Assembly: GCA_964019135.1 (NCBI GenBank)
Contig: OZ025248.1
Coordinates: forward strand, 10,485,574 to 10,549,573
Direction: 5' to 3'
DNA: 64,000 bases
Source of the DNA: Arenicola marina
Lineage: Eukaryota > Annelida > Polychaeta > Arenicolidae
In this document: positions 44,601-56,600 of the stretch, piece after piece
Numbering within the stretch: position 1 is the stretch's first letter
How the letters are laid out: every line of letters begins with the position of its first letter
Notes under the pieces: generated by a model
Told to the model about the DNA's origin: nothing
What the model saw: the letters and a program-made list of their open reading frames with translations, nothing else
Database searches by the model: none
Position numbers and translations under genes: made by a program

Positions 44601-47600
44601 GATCGGAGCGGGGTGTTCTGTGGTCTGCCAACCACGCCTCAGAAGGATCAGTCCTCTGGAACCTCACTACGGTAAGCTGATGGTGATCGGAGCGGGGTGT
44701 TCTGTGGTCTGCCAACCCCGCCTCAGAAGGATCAGTCCTCTGAAACCTCACCACGGTAAGCTGATGGTGATCGGAGCGGGGTGTTCTGTGGTCTGCCAAC
44801 CCCGCCTCAGAAGGATCAGTCCTCTGGAACCTCACCACGGTAAGCTGATGGTGATCGGAGCGGGGTGTTCTGTGGTCTGCCAACCCCGCCTCAGAAGGAT
44901 CAGTCCTCTGAAACCTCACCACGGTAAGCTGATGGTGATCGGAGCGGGGTGTTCTGTGGTCTGCCAACCCCGCCTCAGAAGGATCAGTCCTCTGGAACCT
45001 CACCACGGTAAGCTGATGGTGATCGGAGCGGGGTGTTCTGTGGTCTGCCAACCCCGCCTCAGAAGGATCAGTCCTCTGGAACCTCACCACGGTAAGCTGA
45101 TGGTGATCGGAGCGGGGTGTTCTGTGGTCTGCCAACCCCGCCTCAGAAGGATCAGTCCTCTGGAACCTCACCACGGTAAGCTGATGGTGATCGGAGCGGG
45201 GTGTTCTGTGGTCTGCCAACCCCGCCTCAGAAGGATCAGTCCTCTGGAACCTCACCACGGTAAGCTGATGGTGATCGGAGCGGGGTGTTCTGTGGTCTGC
45301 CAACCACGCCTCAGAAGGATCAGTCCTCTGGAACCTCACCACGGTAAGCTGATGGTGATCGGAGCGGGGTGTTCTGTGGTCTGCCAACCCCGCCTCAGAA
45401 GGATCAGTCCTCTGGAACCTCACCACGGTAAGCTGATGGTGATCGGAGCGGGGTGTTCTGTGGTCTGCCAACCCCGCCTCAGAAGGATCAGTCTTCTGGA
45501 ACCTCACCACGGTAAGCTGATGGTGATCGGAGCGGGGTGTTCTGTGGTCTGCCAACCCCGCCTCAGAAGGATCAGTCCTCTGGAACCTCACCACGGTAAG
45601 CTGATGGTGATCGGAGCGGGGTGTTCTGCGGTCTGCCAACCCCGCCTCAGAAGGATCAGTCCTCTGGAACCTCACCACGGTAAGCTGATGGTGATCGGAG
45701 CGGGGTGTTCTGTGGTCTGCCAACCCCGCCTCAGAAGGATCAGTCCTCCGGAACCTCACCACGGTAAGCTGATGGTGATCGGAGCGGGGTGTTCTGTGGT
45801 CTGCCAACCCCGCCTCAGGAGGATCAGTCTTCTGGAACCTCACCACGGTAAGCTGATGGTGATCGGAGCGGGGTGTTCTGTGGTCTGCCAACCCCGCCTC
45901 AGAAGGATCAGTCCTCTGAAACCTCACCACGGTGAGCTGATGGTGATCGGAGCGGGGTGTTCTGTGGTCTGCCAACCCCGCCTCAGAAGGATCAGTCCTC
46001 TGGAACCTCACCACGGTAAGCTGATGGTGATCAGAGCGGGGTGTTCTGTGGTCTGCCAACCCCGCCTCAGAAGGATCAGTCCTCTGGAACCTCACCACGG
46101 TAAGCTGATGGTGATCGGAGCGGGGTGTTCTGTGGTCTGCCAACCCCGCCTCAGAAGGATCAGTCCTCTGAAACCTCACCACGGTAAGCTGATGGTGATC
46201 GGAGCGGGGTGTTCTGTGGTCTGCCAACCCCGCCTCAGAAGGATCAGTCCTCTGGAACCTCACCACGGTAAGCTGATGGTGATCGGAGCGGGGTGTTCTG
46301 TGGTCTGCCAACCCCGCCTCAGAAGGATCAGTCCTCTGGAACCTCACCACGGTAAGCTGATGGTGATCGGAGCGGGGTGTTCTGTGGTCTGCCAACCCCG
46401 CCTCAGAAGGATCAGTCCTCTGGAACCTCACCACGGTAAGCTGATGGTGATCGGAGCGGGGTGTTCTGCGGTCTGCCAACCCCGCCTCAGAAGGATCAGT
46501 CCTCTGGAACCTCACCACGGTAAGCTGATGGTGATCGGAGCGGGGTGTTCTGTGGTCTGCCAACCCCGCCTCAGAAGGATCAGTCCTCTGGAACCTCACC
46601 ACGGTAAGCTGATGGTGATCGGAGCGGGGTGTTCTGTGGTCTGCCAACCCCGCCTCAGGAGGATCAGTCTTCTGGAACCTCACCACGGTAAGCTGATGGT
46701 GATCGGAGCGGGGTGTTCTGTGGTCTGCCAACCCCGCCTCAGAAGGATCAGTCCTCTGAAACCTCACCACGGTAAGCTGATGGTGATCGGAGCGGGGTGT
46801 TCTGTGGTCTGCCAACCCCGCCTCAGAAGGATCAGTCCTCTGGAACCTCACCACGGTAAGCTGATGGTGATCAGAGCGGGGTGTTCTGTGGTCTGCCAAC
46901 CCCGCCTCAGAAGGATCAGTCCTCTGGAACCTCACCACGGTAAGCTGATGGTGATCGGAGCGGGGTGTTCTGTGGTCTGCCAACCCCGCCTCAGAAGGAT
47001 CAGTCCTCTGGAACCTCACCACGGTAAGCTGATGGTGATCGGACCGGGGTGTTCTGTGGTCTGCCAACCCCGCCTCAGAAGGATCAGTCTTCTGGAACCT
47101 CACCACGGTAAGCTGATGGTGATCGGAGCGGGGTGTTCTGTGGTCTGCCAACCCCGCCTCAGAATGATCAGTCCTCTGGAACCTCACCACGGTAAGCTGA
47201 TGGTGATCGGAGCGGGGTGTTCTGTGGTCTGCCAACCCCGCCTCAGAAGGATCAGTCCTCTGGAACCTCACCACGGTAAGCTGATGGTGATCGGAGCGGG
47301 GTGTTCTGTGGTCTGCCAACCCCGCCTCAGGAGGATCAGTCTTCTGGAACCTCACCACGGTAAGCTGATGGTGATCGGAGCGGGGTGTTCTGTGGTCTGC
47401 CAACCCCGCCTCAGAAGGATCAGTCCTCTGAAACCTCACCACGGTAAGCTGATGGTGATCGGAGCGGGGTGTTCTGTGGTCTGCCAACCCCGCCTCAGAA
47501 TGATCAGTCCTCTGGAACCTCACCACGGTAAGCTGATGGTGATCGGAGCGGGGTGTTCTGTGGTCTGCCAACCCCGCCTCAGAAGGATCAGTCCTCTGGA

Positions 47601-50600
47601 ACCTCACCACGGTAAGCTGATGGTGATCGGAGCGGGGTGTTCTGTGGTCTGCCAACCCCGCCTCAGAAGGATCAGTCTTCTGGAACCTCACCACGGTAAG
47701 CTGATGGTGATCGGAGCGGGGTGTTCTGTGGTCTGCCAACCCCGCCTCAGAATGATCAGTCCTCTGGAACCTCACCACGGTAAGCTGATGGTGATCGGAG
47801 CGGGGTGTTCTGTGGTCTGCCAACCCCGCCTCAGAAGGATCAGTCCTCTGGAACCTCACCACGGTAAGCTGATGGTGATCGGAGCGGGGTGTTCTGTGGT
47901 CTGCCAACCCCGCCTCAGAAGGATCAGTCTTCTGGAACCTCACCACGGTAAGCTGATGGTGATCGGAGCGGGGTGTTCTGTGGTCTGCCAACCCCGCCTC
48001 AGAATGATCAGTCCTCTGGAACCTCACCACGGTAAGCTGATGGTGATCGGAGCGGGGTGTTCTGTGGTCTGCCAACCCCGGCTCAGAAGGATCAGTCCTC
48101 TGGAACCTCACCACGGTAAGCTGATGGTGATCGGAGCGGGGTGTTCTGTGGTCTGCCAACCCCGCCTCAAAGGGATCACTCCTCTGGAACCTCACCACGG
48201 TAAGCTGATGGTGATCGGAGCGGGGTGTTCTGTGGTCTGCCAACCCCGCCTCAGAAGGATCAGTCTTCTGGAACCTCACCACGGTAAGCTGATGGTGATC
48301 GGAGCGGGGTGTTCTGTGGTCTGCCAACCCCGCCTCAGAAGGATCAGTCTTCTGGAACCTCACCACGGTAAGCTGATGGTGATCTGAGCGGGGTGTTCTG
48401 TGGTCTGCCAACCCCGCCTCAGAAGGATCAGTCCTCTGAAACGTCACCACGGTAAGCTGATGGTGATCGGAGCGGGGTGTTCTGTGGTCTGCCAACCCCG
48501 CCTCAGAATGATCAGTCCTCTGGAACCTCACCACGGTAAGCTGATGGTGATCGGAGCGGGGTGTTCTGTGGTCTGCCAACCCCGCCTCAGAAGGATCAGT
48601 CCTCCGGAACCTCACCACGGTAAGCTGATGGTGATCGGAGCGGGGTGTTCTGTGGTCTGCCAACCCCGCCTCAGAAGGATCAGTCCTCTGAAACCTCACC
48701 ACGGTAAGCTGATGGTGATCGGAGCGGGGTGTTCTGTGGTCTGCCAACCCCGTCTCAGAAGGATCAGTCCTCTGGAACCTCACCACGGTAAGCTGATGGT
48801 GATCGGAGCGGGGTGTTCTGCGGTCTGCCAACCCCGCCTCAGAAGGATCAGTCCTCTGGAATCTCACCACGGTAAGCTGATGGTGATCGGAGCGGGGTGT
48901 TCTGTGGTCTGCCAACCCCGCCTCAGAAGGATCAGTCCTCTGGAACCTCACCACGGTAAGCTGATGGTGATCGGAGCGGGGTGTTCTGTGGTCTGCCAAC
49001 CCCGCCTCAGGAGGATCAGTCTTCTGGAACCTCACCACGGTAAGCTGATGGTGATCGGAGCGGGGTGTTCTGTGGTCTGCCAACCCCGCCTCAGAAGGAT
49101 CAGTCCTCTGAAACCTCACCACGGTAAGCTGATGGTGATCGGAGCGGGGTGTTCTGTGGTCTGCCAACCCCGCCTCAGAAGGATCAGTCCTCTGGAACCT
49201 CACCACGGTAAGCTGATGGTGATCGGAGCTGGGTGTTCTGTGGTCTGCCAACCCCGCCTCAGAAGGATCAGTCCTATGGAACCTCACCACGGTAAGCTGA
49301 TGGTGATCGGAGCGGGGTGTTCTGTGGTCTGCCAACCCCGCCTCAGAAGGATCAGTCCTCTGGAACCTCACCACGGTAAGCTGATGGTGATCGGAGCGGG
49401 GTGTTCTGCGGTCTGCCAACCCCGCCTCAGAAGGATCAGTCTTCTGGAACCTCACCACGGTAAGCTGATGGTGATCGGAGCGGGGTGTTCTGTGGTCTGC
49501 CAACCCCGCCTCAGAATGATCAGTCCTCTGGAACCTCACCACGGTAAGCTGATGGTGATCGGAGCGGGGTGTTCTGTGGTCTGCCAACCCCACCTCAGAA
49601 GGATCAGTCCTCTGGAACCTCACCACGGTAAGCTGATGGTGATCGGAGCGGGGTGTTCTGTGGTCTGCCAACCCCGCTTCAGAAGGATCAGTCCTCTGGA
49701 ACCTCACCACGGTAAGCTGATGGTGATCGGAGCGGGGTGTTCTGTGGTCTGCCAACCCCGCCTCAGAAGGATCAGTCCTCTGGAACCTCACCACGGTAAG
49801 CTGATGGTGATCGGAGCGGGGTGTTCTGTGGTCTGCCAACCCCGCCTCAGAAGGATCAGTCCTCTGGAACCTCACCACGGTAAGCTGATGGTGATCGGAG
49901 CGGGGTGTTCTGTGGTCTGCCAACCCCGCCTCAGAAGGATCAGTCCTTTGGAACCTCACCACGGTAAGCTGATGGTGATCGGAGCGGGGTGTTCTGTGGT
50001 CTGCCAACCCCGCCTCAGAAGGATCAGTCTTCTGGAACCTCACCACGGTAAGCTGATGGTGATCGGAGCGGGGTGTTCTGTGGTCTGCCAACCCCGCCTC
50101 AGAATGATCAGTCCTCTGGAACCTCACCACGGTAAGCTGATGGTGATCGGAGCGGGGTGTTCTGTGGTCTGCCAACCCCGCCTCAGAATGATCAGTCCTC
50201 TGGAACCTCACCACGGTAAGCTGATGGTGATCGGAGCGGGGTGTTCTGTGGTCTGCCAACCCCGCCTCAGAAGGATCAGTCTTCTGGAACCTCACCACGG
50301 TAAGCTGATGGTGATCGGAGCGGGGTGTTCTGTGGTCTGCCAACCCCGCCTCAGAATGATCAGTCCTCTGGAACCTCACCACGGTAAGCTGATGGTGATC
50401 GGAGCGGGGTGTTCTGTGGTCTGCCGACCCCGCCTCAGAAGGATCAGTCCTCTGGAACCTCACCACGGTAAGCTGATGGTGATCGGAGCGGGGTGTTCTG
50501 TGGTCTGCCAACCCCGCCTCAAAGGGATCACTCCTCTGGAACCTCACCACGGTAAGCTGATGGTGATCGGAGCGGGGTGTTCTGTGGTCTGCCAACCCCG

Positions 50601-53600
50601 CCTCAGAAGGATCAGTCTTCTGGAACCTCACCACGGTAAGCTGATGGTGATCGGAGCGGGGTGTTCTGTGGTCTGCCAACCCCGCCTCAGAAGGATCAGT
50701 CTTCTGGAACCTCACCACGGTAAGCTGATGGTGATCGGAGCGGGGTGTTCTGTGGTCTGCCAACCCCGCCTCAGAAGGATCAGTCCTCTGGAACCTCACC
50801 ACGGTAAGCTGATGGTGATCGGAGCGGGGTGTTCTGTGGTCTGCCAACCCCGCCTCAGAAGGATCAGTCCTCTGGAACCTCACCACGGTAAGCTGATGGT
50901 GATCGGAGCGGGGTGTTCTGTGGTCTGCCAACCCCGCTTCAGAAGGATCAGTCTTCTGGAACCTCACCACGGTAAGCTGATGGTGATCGGAGCGGGGTGT
51001 TCTGTGGTCTGCCAACCCCGCCTCAGAAGGATCAGTCCTCTGGAACCTCACCACGGTAAGCTGATGGTGATCGGAGCGGGGTGTTCTGTGGTCTGCCAAC
51101 CCCGCCTCAGAATGATCAGTCTTCTGGAACCTCACCACGGTAAGCTGATGGTGATCGGAGCGGGGTGTTCTGTGGTCTGCCAACCCCGCCTCAGAATGAT
51201 CAGTCCTCTGGAACCTCACCACGGTAAGCTGATGGTGATCGGAGCGGGGTGTTCTGTGGTCTGCCAACCCCGCCTCAGAAGGATCAGTCCTCTGGAACCT
51301 CACCACGGTAAGCTGATGGTGATCGGAGCGGGGTGTTCTGTGGTCTGCCAACCCCGCCTCAGAAGGATCAGTCTTCTGGAACCTCACCACGGTAAGCTGA
51401 TGGTGATCGGAGCGGGATGTTCTGTGGTCTGCCAACCCCGCCTCAGAATGATCAGTCCTCTGGAACCTCACCACGGTAAGCTGATGGTGATCGGAGCGGG
51501 GTGTTCTGTGGTCTGCCAACCCCGCCTCAGAAGGATCAGTCCTCTGGAACCTCACCACGGTAAGCTGATGGTGATCGGAGCGGGGTGTTCTGTGGTCTGC
51601 CAACCCCGCCTCAGAAGGATCAGTCCTCTGGAACCTCACCACGGTAAGCTGATGGTGATCGGAGCGGGGTGTTCTGTGGTCTGCCAACCCCGCCTCAGAA
51701 GGATCAGTCTTCTGGAACCTCACCACGGTAAGCTGATGGTGATCGGAGCGGGATGTTCTGTGGTCTGCCAACCCCGCCTCAGAATGATCAGTCCTCTGGA
51801 ACCTCACCACGGTAAGCTGATGGTGATCGGAGCGGGGTGTTCTGTGGTCTGCCAACCCCGCCTCAGAATGATCAGTCCTCTGGAACCTCACCACGGTAAG
51901 CTGATGGTGATCGGAGCGGGGTGTTCTGTGGTCTGCCAACCCCGCCTCGGAAGGATCAGTCTTCTGGAACCTCACCACGGTAAGCTGATGGTGATCGGAG
52001 CGGGGTGTTCTGTGGTCTGCCAACCCCGCCTCAGAATGATCAGTCCTCTGGAACCTCACCACGGTAAGCTGATGGTGATCGGAGCGGAGTGTTCTGTGGT
52101 CTGCCAACCCGCCACAGAAGGATCAGTCCTCTGGAACCTCACCACGGTAAGCTGATGGTGATCGGAGCGGGGTGTTCTGTGGTCTGCCAACCCCGCCTCA
52201 GAATGATCAGTCCTCTGGAACCTCACCACGGTAAGCTGATGGTGATCGGAGCGGGGTGTTCTGTGGTCTGCCAACCCCGCCTCAGAAGGATCAGTCCTCT
52301 GGAACCTCACCACGGTAAGCTGATGGTGATCGGAGCGGGGTGTTCTGTGGTCTGCCAACCCCGCCTCAGAAGGATCAGTCCTCTGGAACCTCACCACGGT
52401 AAGCTGATGGTGATCGGAGCGGGGTGTTCTGTGGTCTGCCAACCCCGCCTCAGAAGGATCAGTCCTCTGGAACCTCACCACGGTAAGCTGATGGTGATCG
52501 GAGCGGGGTGTTCTGTGGTCTGCCAACCCCGCCTCAGAAGGATCAGTCCTCTGGAACCTCACCACGGTAAGCTGATGGTGATCGGAGCGGGGTGTTCTGT
52601 GGTCTGCCAACCCCGCCTCAGGAGGATCAGTCTTCTGGAACCTCACCACGGTAAGCTGATGGTGATCGGAGCGGGGTGTTCTGTGGTCTGCCAACCCCGC
52701 CTCAGAATGATCAGTCCTCTGGAGCCTCACCACGGTAAGCTGATGGTGATCGGAGCGGGGTGTTCTGTGGTCTGCCAACCCCGCCTCAGAATGATCAGTC
52801 CTCTGGAACCTCACCACGGTAAGCTGATGGTGATCGGAGCGGGGTGTTCTGTGGTCTGCCAACCCCGCCTCAGAAGGATCAGTCTTCTGGAACCTCACCA
52901 CGGTAAGCTGATGGTGATCGGAGCGGGGTGTTCTGTGGTCTGCCAACCCCGCCTCAGAATGATCAGTCCTCTGGAACCTCACCACGGTAAGCTGATGGTG
53001 ATCGGAGCGGGGTGTTCTGTGGTCTGCCAACCCCGCCTCAGAAGGATCGGTCCTCTGGAACCTCACCACGGTAAGCTGATGGTGATCGGAGCGGGGTGTT
53101 CTGTGGTCTGCCAACCCCGCCTCAGAAGGATCAGTCCTCTGGAACCTCACCACGGTAAGCTGATGGTGATCGGAGCGGGGTGTTCTGTGGTCTGCCAACC
53201 CCGCCTCAGAAGGATCAGTCTTCTGGAACCTCACCACGGTAAGCTGATGGTGATCGGAGCGGGGTGTTCTGTGGTCTGCCAACCCCGCCTCAGAATGATC
53301 AGTCCTCTGGAACCTCACCACGGTAAGCTGATGGTGATCGGAGCGGGGTGTTCTGTGGTCTGCCAACCCCGCCTCAGAAGGATCAGTCCTCTGAAACCTC
53401 ACCACGGTAAGCTGATGGTGATCGGAACGGGGTGTTCTGTGGTCTGCCAACCCCGCCTCAGAAGGATCAGTCCTCTGGAACCTCACCACGGTAAGCTGAT
53501 GGTGATCGGAGCGGGGTGTTCTGTGGTCTGCCAACCCCGCCTCAGAAGGATCAGTCCTCTGAAACCTCACCACGGTAAGCTGATGGTGATCGGAGCGGGG

Positions 53601-56600
53601 TGTTCTGTGGTCTGCCAACCCCGCCTCAGAATGATCAGTCCTCTGGAACCTCACCACGGTAAGCTGATGGTGATCGGAGCGGGGTGTTCTGTGGTCTGCC
53701 AACCCCGCCTCAGAAGGATCAGTCCTCTGGAACCTCACCACGGTAAGCTGATGGTGATCGGAGCGCTGTGTTCTGTGGTCTGCCAACCCCGCCTCAGAAT
53801 GATCAGTCCTCTGGAACCTCACCACGGTAAGCTGATGGTGATCGGAGCGGGGTGTTCTGTGGTCTGCCAACCCCGCCTCAGAAGGATCAGTCTTCTGGAA
53901 CCTCACCACGGTAAGCTGATGGTGATCGGAGCGGGGTGTTCTGTGGTCTGCCAACCCCGCCTCAGAAGGATCAGTTCTCTGGAACCTCACCACGGTAAGC
54001 TGATGGTGATCGGAGCGGGGTGTTCTGTGGTCTGCCAACCCCGCCTCAGAATGATCAGTCCTCTGGAACCTCACCACGGTAAGCTGATGGTGATCGGAGC
54101 GGGGTGTTCTGTGGTCTGCCAATCCCGCCTCAGAAGGATCAGTCCTCTGGAACCTCACCACGGTAAGCTGATGGTGATCGGAGCGGGGTGTTCTGTGGTC
54201 TGCCAACCCCGCCTCAGAAGGATCAGTCCTCTGGAACCTCACCACGGTAAGCTGATGGTGATCGGAGCGGGGTGTTCTGTGGTCTGCCAACCCCGCCTCA
54301 GAAGGATCAGCCTTCTGGAACCTCACCACGGTAAGCTGATGGTGATCGGAGCGGGGTGTTCTGTGGTCTGCCAACCCCGCCTCAGAAGGATCAGTCCTCT
54401 GGAACCTCACCACGGTAAGCTGATGGTGATCGGAGCGGGGTGTTCTGTGGTCTGCCAACCCCGCCTCAGAAGGATCAGTCCTCTGGAACCTCACCACGGT
54501 AAGCTGATGGTGATCGGAGCGGGGTGTTCTGTGGTCTGCCAACCCCGCCTCAGAAGGATCAGTCCTCTGGAACCTCACCACGGTAAGCTGATGGTGATCG
54601 GAGCGGGGTGTTCTGTGGTCTGCCAACCCCGCCTCAGAAGGATCAGTCCTCTGGAACCTCACCACGGTAAGCTGATGGTGATCGGAGCGGGGTGTTCTGT
54701 GGTCTGCCAACCCCGCCTCAGAAGGATCAGTCTTCTGGAACCTCACCACGGTAAGCTGATGGTGATCGGAGCGGGGTGTTCTGTGGTCTGCCAACCCCGC
54801 CTCAGAAGGATCAGTCTTCTGGAACCTCACCACGGTAAGCTGATGGTGATCGGAGCGGGGTGTTCTGTGGTCTGCCAACCCCGCCTCAGAAGGATCAGTC
54901 CTCTGGAACCTCACCACGGTAAGCTGATGGTGATCGGAGCGGGGTGTTCTGTGGTCTGCCAACCCCGCCTCAGAAGGATCAGTCCTCTGGAACCTCACCA
55001 CGGTAAGCTGATGGTGATCGGAGCGGGGTGTTCTGTGGTATGCCAACCCCGCCTCAGAATGATCAGTCCTCTGGAGCCTCACCACGGTAAGCTGATGGTG
55101 ATCGGAGCGGGGTGTTCTGTGGTCTGCCAACCCCGCCTCAGAATGATCAGTCCTCTGGAACCTCACCACGGTAAGCTGATGGTGATCGGAGCGGGGTGTT
55201 CTGTGGTCTGCCAACCCCGCCTCAGAAGGATCAGTCTTCTGGAGCCTCACCACGGTAAGCTGATGGTGATCGGAGCGGGGTGTTCTGTGGTCTGCCAACC
55301 CCGCCTCAGAATGATCAGTCCTCTGGAACCTCACCACGGTAAGCTGATGGTGATCGGAGCGGGGTGTTCTGTGGTCTGCCAACCCCGCCTCAGAAGGATC
55401 AGTCCTCTGGAACCTCACCACGGTAAGCTGATGGTGATCGGAGCGGGGTGTTCTGTGGTCTGCCAACCCCGCCTCAGAAGGATCAGTCCTCTGGAACCTC
55501 ACCACGGTAAGCTGATGGTGATCGGAGCGGGGTGTTCTGTGGTCTGCCAACCCCGCCTCAGAAGGATCAGTCTTCTGGAACCTCACCACGGTAAGCTGAT
55601 GGTGATCGGAGCGGGATGTTCTGTGGTCTGCCAACCCCGCCTCAGAATGATCAGTCCTCTGGAACCTCACCACGGTAAGCTGATGGTGATCGGAGCGGGG
55701 TGTTCTGTGGTCTGCCAACCCCGCCTCGGAAGGATCAGTCTTCTGGAACCTCACCACGGTAAGCTGATGGTGATCGGAGCGGGGTGTTCTGTGGTCTGCC
55801 AACCCCGCCTCAGAATGATCAGTCCTCTGGAACCTCACCACGGTAAGCTGATGGTGATCGGAGCGGGGTGTTCTGTGGTCTGCCAACCCGCCACAGAAGG
55901 ATCAGTCCTCTGGAACCTCACCACGGTAAGCTGATGGTGATCGGAGCGGAGTGTTCTGTGGTCTGCCAACCCCGCCTCAGAATGATCAGTCCTCTGGAAC
56001 CTCACCACGGTAAGCTGATGGTGATCGGAGCGGGGTGTTCTGTGGTCTGCCAACCCCGCCTCAGAAGGATCAGTCCTCTGGAACCTCACCACGGTAAGCT
56101 GATGGTGATCGGAGCGGGGTGTTCTGTGGTCTGCCAACCCCGCCTCAGAAGGATCAGTCCTCTGGAACCTCACCACGGTAAGCTGATGGTGATCGGAGCG
56201 GGGTGTTCTGTGGTCTGCCAACCCCGCCTCAGAAGGATCAGTCCTCTGGAACCTCACCACGGTAAGCTGATGGTGATCGGAGCGGGGTGTTCTGTGGTCT
56301 GCCAACCCCGCCTCAGAAGGATCAGTCCTCTGGAACCTCACCACGGTAAGCTGATGGTGATCGGAGCGGGGTGTTCTGTGGTCTGCCAACCCCGCCTCAG
56401 AAGGATCAGTCTTCTGGAACCTCACCACGGTAAGCTGATGGTGATCGGAGCGGGGTGTTCTGTGGTCTGCCAACCCCGCCTCAGAATGATCAGTCCTCTG
56501 GAGCCTCACCACGGTAAGCTGATGGTGATCGGAGCGGGGTGTTCTGTGGTCTGCCAACCCCGCCTCAGAATGATCAGTCCTCTGGAACCTCACCACGGTA

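Noticed and set aside
44161..52107. Minus-strand open frame of about 2,650 codons with a 28-residue repeat
   Set aside because: The 84-bp period is a multiple of 3, so a frame free of stops in one unit is free in all. Common variants change residues on both strands without bias, and the 83-bp units break the frame. No evidence of a gene.
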